From: Synechococcus sp. 1G10
Lineage (GTDB): Bacteria; Cyanobacteriota; Cyanobacteriia; PCC-6307; Cyanobiaceae
Reading direction: 5' to 3'
DNA length: 64,000 bases
NCBI RefSeq assembly: GCF_002252625.1
Contig: NZ_NQKW01000006.1
Span: forward strand, 114,464-178,463
Within the stretch, counting starts at the first letter, position 1. The number at the start of each line of letters is the position of its first letter. Below the pieces are notes generated by a model. The model saw only the letters and a list, made by a program, of their open reading frames with translations. It ran no database searches and was not told the DNA's origin. This document shows positions 51,047-60,819 of the stretch, in pieces. A program made the position numbers and the translations under genes.

Positions 51047-51520
51047 ATGGTTAACCCGGTCCCTCTTGAACCGGTGCCCCTTGCGCTGGCGGATCCCATG
51101 AACAGCGACTCACCGCGACGGGGACGTGGCCAACGAAGTGGGGCCTGGCGTGTGGCCGGCGACCTGCCGCTGAGCTTTCGCTATGCCGCCCAAGGCCTGG
51201 CCTACGGCTTCACCAGCCAGCGCAACTTCCGTATCCATGCGATCACCGGCGGCTGTGTCTTCGCCCTGGGGTTGTGGCTGCAGCTGAGCACCGAGCAGCT
51301 GGCACTGCTGGTGCTCACTGTGGCGGCAGTCCTGGTGCTGGAGCTGATCAACACGGCGATCGAGTCGGTGGTGGATCTGGCCATCGGCCGCCGCTTCCAT
51401 CCTCTGGCCCGCATCGCCAAGGACTGCGCAGCCGCGGCCGTGCTGGTGGCCGCGGCTGCCTCGCTGCTGATCGCCGCCCTGCTGCTGCTGCCGCCCCTGC
51501 TCCTGCGCCTGGGCGTTTGA
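51047..51520 (+). CDS. dgkA: Diacylglycerol kinase (prokaryotic, DgkA type)
   Basis: This 157-residue integral membrane kinase recycles diacylglycerol or phosphorylates undecaprenol. After a polar leader comes [20 protein letters not shown], three helices and the active-site block [14 protein letters not shown] with [13 protein letters not shown]. An internal ATG at 51101 ([11 protein letters not shown]) could also be the start. It sits 50 bases after ybeY and 23 bases before trpG, an order common in cyanobacteria. Confidence 0.92.
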   Translation: MVNPVPLEPVPLALADPMNSDSPRRGRGQRSGAWRVAGDLPLSFRYAAQGLAYGFTSQRNFRIHAITGGCVFALGLWLQLSTEQLALLVLTVAAVLVLELINTAIESVVDLAIGRRFHPLARIAKDCAAAAVLVAAAASLLIAALLLLPPLLLRLGV

Positions 51521-51543
51521 ATGGAGGCCTGGCGGCTGGCTTG

Positions 51544-52176
51544 ATGCTCCTGGTTCTCGACAACTACGACAGCTTCACCTTCAACCTGGTGCAGTACCTC
51601 GGTGAACTGGCGACGGAGCACCCGATCGCCGCCGATCTGCGAGTGGAGCGCAACGATGCCCTCAGCGTGGATCAGATCAGAACCCTGGAGCCAGCGGCGA
51701 TCCTGATTTCACCGGGCCCTGGCGACCCCGACCAGGCCGGGGTCTGCCTGGATGTGCTGCGGGAGCTGGGACCGACCGTGCCGACACTGGGGGTCTGTCT
51801 GGGCCACCAGTGTCTGGCCCAGGTGTTCGGCGGCCGGGTGGTGCGAGCCGACGAGCTGATGCACGGCAAAACCTCCCCTGTGCTGCATGGAGGACAAGGG
51901 GTGTTCGCCGGCCTGCCCAGCCCGCTCACAGCCACCCGCTACCACAGCCTGATCGCGGAGAGGGCCAGCCTGCCCGCGGAGCTGGAGATCACCGCCTGGC
52001 TGGAAGACGGCACGATCATGGGTCTGCGCCACCGCCACTTCCCGCTCGAAGGCGTGCAGTTTCACCCGGAGAGCGTGCTCACCCAGGACGGCCACCGGCT
52101 GCTGGCCAACTTCCTGCGCCAGGCGGCCCAGCATCAGCAACCCAGCGCCAGACCCCTCACCGGAACTCCCACCTGA
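51544..52176 (+). CDS. trpG: Anthranilate/aminodeoxychorismate synthase glutaminase subunit
   Basis: This 210-residue class I glutamine amidotransferase supplies ammonia for anthranilate (tryptophan) or p-aminobenzoate synthesis. It starts [20 protein letters not shown], with oxyanion SPGPGDP, nucleophile Cys in [16 protein letters not shown] and His/Glu in [11 protein letters not shown]. In cyanobacteria one such subunit often serves both pathways; its synthase partner is not in the window. Confidence 0.94.
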   Translation: MLLVLDNYDSFTFNLVQYLGELATEHPIAADLRVERNDALSVDQIRTLEPAAILISPGPGDPDQAGVCLDVLRELGPTVPTLGVCLGHQCLAQVFGGRVVRADELMHGKTSPVLHGGQGVFAGLPSPLTATRYHSLIAERASLPAELEITAWLEDGTIMGLRHRHFPLEGVQFHPESVLTQDGHRLLANFLRQAAQHQQPSARPLTGTPT

Positions 52177-52184
52177 AAGCCTCC

Positions 52185-53024
52185 ATGCCAACGCTGCTAG
52201 GTTCGCGCCACGATCGGCGCCTGCGGCGCGCACCAGCTGGCATGGCCTCCGCATCAGGGCAACCGCACCACGGATCCTCCAGCAACGGCAGCAGTCTTCG
52301 CCGCCGGGCAACGGCCCTGGGCGCGGCCTCCCTGATGGCTGCTGTGAGTCTGGGTGTGCCTGGCGCCGGCCTGGCCGCCGGTGGGGTCTCGGTCACCAGC
52401 TATGGCCACAGCGCCCTGCTGATCCAGGGCGGTGGTGCCACCGTGCTGGTGAACCCCTTCAAGGCCGTGGGCTGCGCTGCCGGCCTGGCGGAGCCGCGGG
52501 TGCGCGCCGATGTGATCCTGGCCAGCAGCCGGCTCCTCGATGAGGGCGCCCCCGTGGCCTCCGGCCGGATGCTGGTGACCCCCGGCTCCTACCGGGTGGC
52601 TGGCCTGAAACTGGAGGGGGCCGCCATCCCCCACGACCGCATCGGCGGACGGCGCTTCGGCCAGGCCACCCTCTGGCGCTGGAAGCAAGGCGGCCTGGAG
52701 ATCGCCCACCTGGGCGGAACGGCTGCGCCCCTGCGCCCCGAAGACCGGGTGCTGATCGGCAAGCCAGATGTGCTGATCATTGGCGTAGGCGGTGGTGCCA
52801 AGGTGTACAGCGGCGCTGAGGCGGCGGCGGTGGTGCGTGCGCTCGAACCCCGGCGGGTGATCCCGGTGCAGTACGTCAGCGGCAGCGCCCCAAGCGGCTG
52901 TGATCAGGGCAGCATCGAGCCCTTCCTGGAAGCGATGAGCGGCACACCTGTGCAACGGGTCGGACGCACAGTGAGCTTCAGCGCGCCCCTGAGCGATGGG
53001 CCACAGATCAAGGTGATGCGCTGA
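52185..53024 (+). CDS. Exported metallo-beta-lactamase-fold hydrolase
   Basis: This 279-residue protein has a twin-arginine-like or Sec signal (SSLRRRATALGAASLMAAVS, then AGLAAGG) and an MBL fold of the UlaG/YcfH-like short type: VTSYGHSALLIQGGGATVLV, NPF, IAHLGG (metal His) and VLIIGVGGGAKVYSG. The first metal motif HxHxDH is not obvious (VILASSRLLDEGAP stands in its place), so catalysis is doubtful. The ATG at 52185 is used; ATG 52242 is an alternative. Its last 17 bases overlap the convergent hisC end. Confidence 0.75.
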   Translation: MPTLLGSRHDRRLRRAPAGMASASGQPHHGSSSNGSSLRRRATALGAASLMAAVSLGVPGAGLAAGGVSVTSYGHSALLIQGGGATVLVNPFKAVGCAAGLAEPRVRADVILASSRLLDEGAPVASGRMLVTPGSYRVAGLKLEGAAIPHDRIGGRRFGQATLWRWKQGGLEIAHLGGTAAPLRPEDRVLIGKPDVLIIGVGGGAKVYSGAEAAAVVRALEPRRVIPVQYVSGSAPSGCDQGSIEPFLEAMSGTPVQRVGRTVSFSAPLSDGPQIKVMR

Positions 53025-54228
53025 CCATCAGCGCTTCGATCTCCTGGTAGGCCTCCCAGAAGCGTCCCATCTGCTCGCGGGTGCCGAGGCTCACCCGCAG
53101 GGCCCCATCGATCAGAGGTTTGCCGGCCATGGAGCGCACCAGGATGCCCGCCTTTCGCAGTTCAGCCTCCACCAGGGCAGCCGGCCGGGAGGGCCAGATC
53201 AGCAGGTAGTTGCCCCCAGCAGCGTGGTGGCGCGCCCCGGAGGCTTGGAGTTGCTCCAGCAACCACTGCCGTGCCCGCAGCACTTCGGCCACGTAGGCGT
53301 CGGTATAGGCCTGATCGGCCAGGGCGGCGCGGGCTGCCGTCACGGCAAAGCTGTTGATGTCATAGGGGCCGGTGACGCGGCCCACACGGTCCACCAGGGC
53401 CGGCGCACCGATCGCGAAGCCGATGCGCAGGCCCGCCAGACCGGCGGTCTTGGCCAGAGAGCGCAGCACCAGCAGGTTCGGATTGGCCGCGAACGGATCG
53501 GCGCCAAGCCCTGTGCCGTCTCCGGGCGAAACCGCTGGGGCGCGCAGAAGAGGGGGCAGCACGCTGTCGCCTGTGAAGGCCTCATAGAGCTCATCGACCA
53601 CCACCAGCGTGTCTGGAGCGGCAGCCGCCAGCTCCAGGATCCGCTGCGACGCCAGCCTGGTGCCGGTGGGGTTGTTGGGATTGCAGATCAGCAGGATCCG
53701 CGGCGGATGCCAGTCGCCGCTGGCTTCGCCGGCACCACCGGGACCGAGCAGCGCCGCGCGGATCTCCTCGAGCGGGTAGGCGAAATCAGGCAGCTGGTAG
53801 GGGATCGCCTCGATCGTCATGCCCTGCATCCGGGCACAGGGGGTGTAATAGCCGAAGGTGGGACTGGTGGTGAGCAGCCGATCACCCGGGGCGCCGTAGG
53901 CCTGGAACACCGCATGCAGGGCGGCATCGACGCCGTTGAACAGGCCGATGTGGGCGGGGATGAGCGCATCAGGGCCGGCAGCGGCTTCAGTTACGAGCGC
54001 ACCGATCACCGCTTCGCGCAGGCCGTCGTATTCGGGATAGATGGCGTAGTGATCGGCTGGGATGGCGCGGATCGCCTCCACTACCTTCGGGCTCGGTCCC
54101 ACCGTGTTCTCGTTGAAGTCGAGCCGCAGCAGGCCGCGGCGGCCCTCCAGCGGTGCGCTGTAGGCAGTGAGTGTTTCCACCTCGGGGCGGGCGCGCACCC
54201 GGTCGTCGCTGGTGGCCTTCAAGCGCAC
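53008..54228 (-). CDS. hisC: Histidinol-phosphate / aromatic aminotransferase (HisC family)
   Basis: This PLP enzyme of fold type I is about 406 residues. Visible are RLDFNENTVGPSPKVVEAI, ICNPNNPTGT, VVVDELYEAF (PLP Asp/Tyr) and the Schiff-base Lys in LVLRSLAKTAGLAGLRIGFA, then RVSLGTREQMGRF at the end. HisC makes histidinol phosphate. No ATG fits the start; GTG 54228 gives a short leader before RPEVETLTAYSAP, with TTG 54222 and GTG 54198 as alternatives. It ends overlapping the MBL gene and follows the 1211-residue gene by 71 bases. Confidence 0.9.
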   Translation of the reverse strand: MRLKATSDDRVRARPEVETLTAYSAPLEGRRGLLRLDFNENTVGPSPKVVEAIRAIPADHYAIYPEYDGLREAVIGALVTEAAAGPDALIPAHIGLFNGVDAALHAVFQAYGAPGDRLLTTSPTFGYYTPCARMQGMTIEAIPYQLPDFAYPLEEIRAALLGPGGAGEASGDWHPPRILLICNPNNPTGTRLASQRILELAAAAPDTLVVVDELYEAFTGDSVLPPLLRAPAVSPGDGTGLGADPFAANPNLLVLRSLAKTAGLAGLRIGFAIGAPALVDRVGRVTGPYDINSFAVTAARAALADQAYTDAYVAEVLRARQWLLEQLQASGARHHAAGGNYLLIWPSRPAALVEAELRKAGILVRSMAGKPLIDGALRVSLGTREQMGRFWEAYQEIEALMVSASP

Positions 54229-54299
54229 AGGGCAGGGAGGATTCGAGCGTAGACAACCCGCCCCTACGAATCGCCCGAAAACCCCCACCCGCCTCGGCC

Positions 54300-57200
54300 T
54301 CAGCTCTGCTCCCGGTGGGAGAGGGCCTCCAAGGCCAGCTCCCGGATCTCCTCTATTTCGGTGCGATCGAGCCGGGCCGCCGAGACGGGGGCGGCGGTGG
54401 TCATCACCTTGGTGCGGCTCTGGGTCTTCCAGCAGTCGAAGCCGATCAGCGGCAGGGAGGAAACGCGGCGGGCCATCGCCCAGAACAACACGTAGGCGGC
54501 CAGCAGGCGGCGGAACGATCCGAAGCGGGATTCCCGCAGCGCCTCGATCCCATCCCCGACATGGGGGTTCTTGCCGTCCTCGCAACCGGCATGCACTGGG
54601 CTGGGCAGAAGCAGCGCCTCGCTGAACGCCTCCTGCCGCACCCTGGGATCGGAGCTGACGGCGACGATCTCCGGACCCACACCCAGGTGGCGGATGCCAT
54701 CGGCTTGGCGCCCTGTCAGGATCGCCGCCTGAGCCAGCGACCGCTGCCCCTCGCTGCAGCGTCCATCAGGCACCCCCAGGAACAGCAACGTGCCGCGCAC
54801 AATCCGGTGGGCCTGGGTGTGCAGCAGGTGATCGCGGGGATCGGCGCCCTGCACGTCGATGGCGGTGATGCCAAAGCTCAGGGCGAACAGCTTGCTCACA
54901 TAGTTCACCAGCAGCTGGTGCACCCCCTCGGCTTCGCCGATCACCACGGTGCGGCGGCCGGTGCGGACCAGCAGCGGACGGCCCTGGGCCAGCCGCAACA
55001 CGACGGTCCAGCACCAGGGACCGAACACGTAGAGCGCCACATCGGCGGGCACGCTCACGGCAAGCAGCAGATCCATCAGCCACTCCCCCTCGTCGACCCC
55101 GACCAGCGGCAGCGCGATGCTGATCCAGGTGCGGAACAGGGGCATGGAGAAGGTCACGCTCACCAGGATGTAGAGCGCCTGGATCAGCCAGGCGAAGGGG
55201 GTTTCGAGCACGTTCAGGGCCCAGCGCCGGCCGGTACTCCGCAGCTGCCGGGACACCCCGGTGGGCCACCGTTGCCCGTCGGGGTCGGCGCCGACGATCT
55301 TGACCACATCCTCGACGAACAGGTAACCCTCCATGTTCTCCAGGGCCAGCAACTCTTCCGGTGGGAGATGCAGGCCCAGGGGACGCTGGTCTGGAAAGGC
55401 CTGCCGCACCTGGCGGCAGAGGCAGAACAACAGTTCGGTGAGCGTCTGGTGCATGGCGGCCACGCTGGCCGTGGCCGGCTCGGCGATGCGGCGCCCGGCG
55501 CCGGTGGTGAACAGCCGGCGGCAGAAAGGTTCGCCTGGGGCCAGGGCCTCCAGCAGCGGCGATCCCAGGAAGCTCGTGGGTTCACCGGTGAGCACGAACA
55601 GTTCACGGATCACCTCCTGGCGTACCAGCAGGTCGCCTGTTTCCGCCACCTGGCGGCTGGCGAATGTCTGGCCGGAGTGGCTGAGCACCAGCAGGATCGA
55701 CTGGCGGGCGAAGCCCAGTGTTTCGATGTCGTACTGCAGGTGCTGCAGCACTGCGTTGGCGGAGAGGGCCCGCACGTTCAGCAGGGGCATCAGGTTCTGC
55801 AGGTCGCGGGCGAACTGCTCACCCAGCCAGAGGCTGTTCTCCACCCCGGTGATCAGAAGGTCCACGTGGCGCGATTTCGCCAGGGTCGGATCCAGTCCCA
55901 TTCCGCTGAGCACCGCCTGCTTCTGGGCCAGGTGGGCCGCCTTGGCAATCAGGAACTGGGCCAGGTGATCAGCGCTCTGACGGTTGGCGGAACCGGGATC
56001 GATCCAGTCGTTACGGATCGCAGCCAGCAGCCCGGGGATCGAACGCAGGTCGTCGCCCACCGGGTCAGGGCGACGGCCAACGGCACGACGGCGGGAGGAG
56101 CGGTGGGCTTTGGCCGGAACACTGAATGGACCCTGTCCATAGAAGTGGCGGCGCTCCAGCCGCTCCAGCTCCGGCACCTCCCGTCCCAGCGTGAGGGAAT
56201 GGAGGAGGAGGTCGGCGCTGGCGAGCACCGCCACCTCACCAGCGTTCTGATCGAGGTCGATCCGGTAGGCGCCACGAACTCCGGCCAGCACGGCATCGAC
56301 CGCAGCCGGTTCGGAGGCGTAGACCGCCACCGCCGCCGCTGGATCGAAACCGAGTGTGATCGGCTGGCCGAGGCTGGCGAGCACCAGCCGCTCCGGCCAG
56401 GTGGAGGACACCACCACCAGCCCGAAGCTGCCCCGGGCCAGCTCCATGAACTGAGCCACCGCGCGGTAGGGATCGTTGCGCAGAAACGCTTCGATGCTGG
56501 CGTCGATCCAGCGGCGCAGCAGCTCCGGGCCGTGGCGGCGCAGACGCACGTCAGCCGCGAGCCGCAGCAGGATCAGGTCTGCGAGCCGCTGAACGGCGGG
56601 ATCACCGGGATCGAAGGCGGCCGAGGGCTGCTCCGCCAGCACCGCCCCGAAGCCCGCCTCGAAGGCGGCCGTCCAGCGTTCCAGCTCCACCGAAGCGGGC
56701 TCGGTGCTGTCGTGGGGGAACACCTGCTGGGCCGCCAGCCGCACCGCCGCATACCAATCCCCCTGGGTGATCAGCAGATCCATCAGACCGGCAATCTTGG
56801 GCGAGTCCCCCACTGCCGCATGGCCCTGGTGCAGCACCCGCTCCAACCAGCAGCCCAAGGCGGTGAACTCCAGTTCGGCCGTCGCCAGCTGGAAGCGCTC
56901 GAAGTCGCCGTTATGGGTGATGCGGTGCTCAACTGTGCGCCAGGCGCTGGTCCAGCGCCCCTCCTGCCAGCTCCAGAGGCGGCGCCGTTGGGCGGGGCAC
57001 CAGCCATGCCAGTGGGTCTCGATCACCTCCGGCGGACCGCTGGTACCGAAGCGGTAGTGGCAGGCGGCCAGCAGTCCGGTGGCCAGGGGCCGGTGGCCCG
57101 CCCGGGCGGCCTGGCGGCGGCGGCGGCCGAAACTGGCCTCCATGGCAGCGGTGAGCTGGCCCCGCTTGGCGTTGACCAGCTTGTGGCCCACGAAGCCGGG

Positions 57201-57935
57201 GTCACCATGGCGGTCTCCCACCAGCACCAGAGCGCCACCGGCCTGGGTCCCACGGATTTCCGTTTCCAGACCCATGGTGCGCAGGCGCTCGATGGCGCAA
57301 GAGGGCAGAAGCTCGCCAGGTGGGGATGGGGTCGGGCCACTGATGAAGCCGAAGTTGCCGCAATGGAGCCGGCTGCCGCGGCCACTGACGGTCGCGCACC
57401 AGTCGGAGCGGGAGGCCAGCAGCAGCGCCAGGTTGGCCGCGATCGCACTGGCCAGCAGGGCGGGGGGCAGGCCGGCGGCAGGTCCCATCAGGACCACGAT
57501 GGCAATGGCATTGAACAGCAGCCCGCCGGCCGCCTTCAGCCGCACCCGCCATGGGGACGGGGACCCCACCGCCAACCAGGGCAGGGAGCTGGATGATCCA
57601 TCGGACAGGCCGATCGTGACCAGCGGCAGCAAAGTGCTGATCATCGCGGCCGCTGAGCGATGCTCCAGCAGGTTCGCCAACCGCAGCACCGAGGCATCCA
57701 CGTCGACCAACGCCCGCACCAGGGTGTGGCCGGCGCCATGCAGCAGTTCCGCAGTGACCCAGCTCAGGCGAATCCCGCAGGACAGCGCCACGGTGCTCCA
57801 GAGCGGGGCCCCCTGATCCAGGCCATGGCTGCTGCCGAATGCCAACGCCAGGGCCGCCAGTTCTGGCCAGGCCCGTGACAGCCCAAGGCTGAACCATGGA
57901 GAGGGCCCAGTGGGTGTTATCGATACGTCTTTCAT
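54300..57935 (-). CDS. Giant membrane protein with embedded GlmS-like amidotransferase and SIS domains
   Basis: This 1211-residue protein is unusual. Residues 1-180 form several membrane helices; within them ELLHGAGHTLVRAL (63-76) and GGLLFNAIAIVV (137-148) resemble the HExxH and GPxxN elements of M50 site-2 proteases, with Gly replacing the catalytic Glu. Residues 190-350 look like a class II glutamine amidotransferase: HCGNFGFIS (Cys192), RGTQAGGALVLV, HYRFGTSGPPE and HNGDFERF, following GlmS order, though Cys192 is internal rather than N-terminal. Residues about 690-790 fit a SIS sugar-isomerase fold with VLSHSGQTFASRQ. Residues 905-1000 have further helices. Hence a membrane-bound GlmS-like chain of unknown role. 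It is divergent from a Crp-type regulator, with hisC downstream. Confidence 0.7.
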   Translation of the reverse strand: MKDVSITPTGPSPWFSLGLSRAWPELAALALAFGSSHGLDQGAPLWSTVALSCGIRLSWVTAELLHGAGHTLVRALVDVDASVLRLANLLEHRSAAAMISTLLPLVTIGLSDGSSSSLPWLAVGSPSPWRVRLKAAGGLLFNAIAIVVLMGPAAGLPPALLASAIAANLALLLASRSDWCATVSGRGSRLHCGNFGFISGPTPSPPGELLPSCAIERLRTMGLETEIRGTQAGGALVLVGDRHGDPGFVGHKLVNAKRGQLTAAMEASFGRRRRQAARAGHRPLATGLLAACHYRFGTSGPPEVIETHWHGWCPAQRRRLWSWQEGRWTSAWRTVEHRITHNGDFERFQLATAELEFTALGCWLERVLHQGHAAVGDSPKIAGLMDLLITQGDWYAAVRLAAQQVFPHDSTEPASVELERWTAAFEAGFGAVLAEQPSAAFDPGDPAVQRLADLILLRLAADVRLRRHGPELLRRWIDASIEAFLRNDPYRAVAQFMELARGSFGLVVVSSTWPERLVLASLGQPITLGFDPAAAVAVYASEPAAVDAVLAGVRGAYRIDLDQNAGEVAVLASADLLLHSLTLGREVPELERLERRHFYGQGPFSVPAKAHRSSRRRAVGRRPDPVGDDLRSIPGLLAAIRNDWIDPGSANRQSADHLAQFLIAKAAHLAQKQAVLSGMGLDPTLAKSRHVDLLITGVENSLWLGEQFARDLQNLMPLLNVRALSANAVLQHLQYDIETLGFARQSILLVLSHSGQTFASRQVAETGDLLVRQEVIRELFVLTGEPTSFLGSPLLEALAPGEPFCRRLFTTGAGRRIAEPATASVAAMHQTLTELLFCLCRQVRQAFPDQRPLGLHLPPEELLALENMEGYLFVEDVVKIVGADPDGQRWPTGVSRQLRSTGRRWALNVLETPFAWLIQALYILVSVTFSMPLFRTWISIALPLVGVDEGEWLMDLLLAVSVPADVALYVFGPWCWTVVLRLAQGRPLLVRTGRRTVVIGEAEGVHQLLVNYVSKLFALSFGITAIDVQGADPRDHLLHTQAHRIVRGTLLFLGVPDGRCSEGQRSLAQAAILTGRQADGIRHLGVGPEIVAVSSDPRVRQEAFSEALLLPSPVHAGCEDGKNPHVGDGIEALRESRFGSFRRLLAAYVLFWAMARRVSSLPLIGFDCWKTQSRTKVMTTAAPVSAARLDRTEIEEIRELALEALSHREQS

Positions 57936-58174
57936 GGATCAGCCTCGGGTGATGGAGGCAGAAGGGATCAGGCCCCTTCGTCCGATGCGATCACTGTCGG
58001 TTCACCCTTGCTGAGTTGCGTGGATTCCCATCACCGCAACCCGTCCATTCCAAGACGTTCCGTTGTCATGCTGATGACAACAAGACTTCATCGAGAGTCC
58101 AGTCCGCCGCTCCCAGCCGCTGTCAGCATTGGGCTCCCACCACTGCTGCCGGCCGGCCAGTCAATTAAACGGGA
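57936..58174. promoter_or_regulatory. Divergent promoter region between giant membrane gene and Crp-like gene
   Basis: A 239-base intergenic region with both starts facing outward. It should hold both promoters and probably binding sites of the Crp-like product. I see no convincing symmetric Crp/Fnr half sites. Confidence 0.35.
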
Positions 58175-58870
58175 ATGGACACCTCCTTCGACAGCAAAGA
58201 GCTGCAGGCCTTTCCCCTGTTCGCCGCACTGGAGCCCCCCCTGCTGGAGCGCCTGCTGCACCAGCACGGCATCCTCACGATCCCGGCCTCCCACCAGTTG
58301 GTGTTCGAGGGCGACTGGGGCGACGGGTTGTTTCTGATCCGCTCCGGGGTGGCCAAGGTGCGCCACATCACCCTGGGCGGAGGGGAGGTGGTGGTGGCCC
58401 TGCTGGGCGTCGGCGAGATGGTGGGCGAACTGGCCATGTTGCTGGGCAACAATCGCCGCTCCGCCGACGTGGTGGCGCTCACCTCGATGGAAATAGTGAA
58501 ACTGCGCTGGTCGGCGGTCCGGGAGGACCTCGAACGCTGGCCCGATTTCGCCCTCACCCTGGCCCAGCTGGAGGCCCGGCGCCTGATGGCACTGGGCCAG
58601 CGTTTCCGGCTGCGGGGGGAAGATGCCACCACCCGGGTGCTTGGGACCCTGGCGGAACTGGCGCGCAGCACCAGCTACGCGGCTGATCCGCTCAGCCCGA
58701 TCCCCGACATCACTCAGACGGAGATCGCCACGATCACCGGCCTGGCCCGGGGCACCACCTCAAAGGTGCTCAGCCAGCTGCGCGGCAAGGCCGTGCTGGT
58801 GGATACGCCGGAGGGGATGCGGATCGCGGCCCTCGACCCCCTGCGCAAACGGGGGTTGATCGAGGGGTAG
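58175..58870 (+). CDS. Crp/Fnr-family transcription regulator
   Basis: This 231-residue regulator has a cyclic-nucleotide-binding-type beta-roll (about 15-125: LVFEGDWGDGLFLIRSGVAK, then GEMVGELAMLLGNNRRSADV) and a C-terminal winged HTH (TQTEIATITGLARGTTSKVL). The roll has GE-L but NNRRSA in place of the cAMP phosphate-binding RxA pattern, so the ligand is uncertain. No Fnr-type Cys cluster is visible. It lies divergent from the giant membrane gene, its likely target, and converges on argS with a 7-base gap. Confidence 0.88.
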   Translation: MDTSFDSKELQAFPLFAALEPPLLERLLHQHGILTIPASHQLVFEGDWGDGLFLIRSGVAKVRHITLGGGEVVVALLGVGEMVGELAMLLGNNRRSADVVALTSMEIVKLRWSAVREDLERWPDFALTLAQLEARRLMALGQRFRLRGEDATTRVLGTLAELARSTSYAADPLSPIPDITQTEIATITGLARGTTSKVLSQLRGKAVLVDTPEGMRIAALDPLRKRGLIEG

Positions 58871-58877
58871 CGGCCCT

Positions 58878-60728
58878 TTACATCCTCTCCAGGGTGGGAA
58901 TGCCAAGCAGGCCCAGTCCGAGTTTCAAGGTGGCTGCCGTGAAACGGCAGAGCGCCAGGCGGGAGGAGCGGGAAGGCTCTTCGGCCTTCAACACCGGCAC
59001 CTTGTCGTAGAAACGGTTGAACACCTGGCTGAGCTCGAACAGGTAGCTGCACAGCCGATTGGGCAACAGCTCCTCCTCCACTTCGGCAATCACGGCATCG
59101 AACTTGAGCAGTTCGCGCACCAGGTCCCACTCCTGTGGCTCACTGAATCGGAGCTCCGCTGGCAGCTCCGGGCCTGGGGCCCCGACCGCGGTATCTGCCC
59201 CAGCGCCCCCCTTGCGGGCGATGCCGGCGATGCGCACCACCGCATAAAGCAGATAGGGCGCCGTGTTGCCGGCCAGTGCCAGCATCCGATCAAAGCTGAA
59301 CTGGTAGCTGGTGATCCGGTTGGTGGAGAGATCCGCGTACTTCACCGCGGCGATACCCACCGTGGTGGCCGTGTGCTGGATGAAGGTCTCGTCTTCCGTA
59401 CGCCCCTCCTCCGCCAGCCGACGGCGCAGATCGGCCTCGGCCCGATCCACCGCTTCATCGAGCAGGTCCTTAAGGCGCACGGTGTCGCCTGAGCGGGTCT
59501 TGAGCTTCTTGCCGTCGTCCCCCTGCACCAGGCCGAACGGCACGTGCTCCAGCCGACCCCCCACCGGTACCCAGCCGGCGCGGCGGGCCACCTGGAACAC
59601 GGCGGCGAAGTGACTGGCCTGGCCGGCGTCGGTCACATAGATGAGCCGCCCCGCGCCATCGCCATCGGGGGCGGCGGCAAAGCGGTAGCGCAGCGCGGCC
59701 AGGTCGGTGGTGGCGTAGTTGAAGCCGCCGTCGCTCTTGCGCACGATCAGGGGCAGCGGCTGACCGTCCTTGCCCTTCACCCCTTCGAGAAACACACAGC
59801 CGGCGCCGGCATCGGTGACCAGCAGTCCCAGCGCCTGAAGATCGGCCACCACCGTCTCCAGCAAGGGGTTGTAAAAAGACTCACCCCGCTCGCTCAGGCG
59901 GATATCGAGCCGGTCGTAGATCTGCTGAAACTCACGGCGGCTCTGCTCACACAGCAACTGCCAGGCGCGGCGGCTGACCGGATCGCCGCTCTGCAGCTTC
60001 ACCACCTCCTCGCGAGCGGTGGCCTGGAAGGCCGCGTCGGCGTCAAAGCGGGCCTTGGCCTGGCGGTAGAAGGCCACCAGATCGCCCAGGTCGATGGCGT
60101 CGGCGGTGGTGAGCGCCTCGGGGGCCACCTGCTTGAGGTGGGTGATCAGCATTCCGAACTGGGTGCCCCAGTCGCCCACATGATTGAGACGCAGCACCGG
60201 ATAGCCGCGGAATTCCAGCACCCGGGCCAGCGCGTCCCCGATGATCGTGGAGCGCAGGTGCCCCACGTGCATCTCCTTGGCGATGTTGGGGCTGGAGAAA
60301 TCCACAATCACCGGGGCCAGCAGCTCAGCGGAGCTGGCATGGCCGGGATCGTCCGCCGCGCTGAGCACCCCTAAACGGCCATCCCCCAGGCGGGCGCGCA
60401 GCTCCTCAGCCAGCCGCTGGGGCTTCAGGGTGAGGTTGATGAAGCCGGGCCCAGCGATCTCGGCAGGCTCGCAGAGCTCAACGAAGGCAGGATCGCCGCC
60501 GAGCTGCTCCACGATGGCGCCGGCAATGGTCCGGGGGGGCTGCTTCAGACGCCGAGCCAGGGCCAAAGCTCCGTTGGCCTGGAAATCACCGAATTCCGGC
60601 TGGCTGGCCGGCGCCAGCTGCGGATCGAGGGGGGTGCCCGCCTGCTGCGCCGCCGCTACCTCGTCTGGGAAGGCCCGCTCCAGGGCCGTGCACAGCTGGG
60701 CTTCGAGGGCGTGGGCGATGCGACGCAT
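58878..60728 (-). CDS. argS: Arginyl-tRNA synthetase
   Basis: This 616-residue class I synthetase has the N-terminal Add1 domain, the HIGH-type signature [35 protein letters not shown], the KMSKS-equivalent [17 protein letters not shown] (ArgRS lacks the canonical form) and an anticodon-binding helical C-terminus ending [12 protein letters not shown]. Length is a little above the usual 550-590 because of small inserts. It is flanked by grrM upstream on the same strand (91-base gap). Confidence 0.97.
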   Translation of the reverse strand: MRRIAHALEAQLCTALERAFPDEVAAAQQAGTPLDPQLAPASQPEFGDFQANGALALARRLKQPPRTIAGAIVEQLGGDPAFVELCEPAEIAGPGFINLTLKPQRLAEELRARLGDGRLGVLSAADDPGHASSAELLAPVIVDFSSPNIAKEMHVGHLRSTIIGDALARVLEFRGYPVLRLNHVGDWGTQFGMLITHLKQVAPEALTTADAIDLGDLVAFYRQAKARFDADAAFQATAREEVVKLQSGDPVSRRAWQLLCEQSRREFQQIYDRLDIRLSERGESFYNPLLETVVADLQALGLLVTDAGAGCVFLEGVKGKDGQPLPLIVRKSDGGFNYATTDLAALRYRFAAAPDGDGAGRLIYVTDAGQASHFAAVFQVARRAGWVPVGGRLEHVPFGLVQGDDGKKLKTRSGDTVRLKDLLDEAVDRAEADLRRRLAEEGRTEDETFIQHTATTVGIAAVKYADLSTNRITSYQFSFDRMLALAGNTAPYLLYAVVRIAGIARKGGAGADTAVGAPGPELPAELRFSEPQEWDLVRELLKFDAVIAEVEEELLPNRLCSYLFELSQVFNRFYDKVPVLKAEEPSRSSRLALCRFTAATLKLGLGLLGIPTLERM

Positions 60729-60819
60729 GGGTGGCGGGTGCGGCCGGAAGGCCGGGGGAGTCGACAGGTCAGGCTCCGATCATCCCTCCTGGGGGTCGGC
60801 TTTCAGAAGCTGGGCCCGT

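Noticed and set aside
54171..57596. 1141-codon open frame on the plus strand opposite the giant membrane gene
   Set aside because: It is His/Gln/Gly-rich with no fold-like pattern and mirrors the codon bias of the real minus-strand gene.
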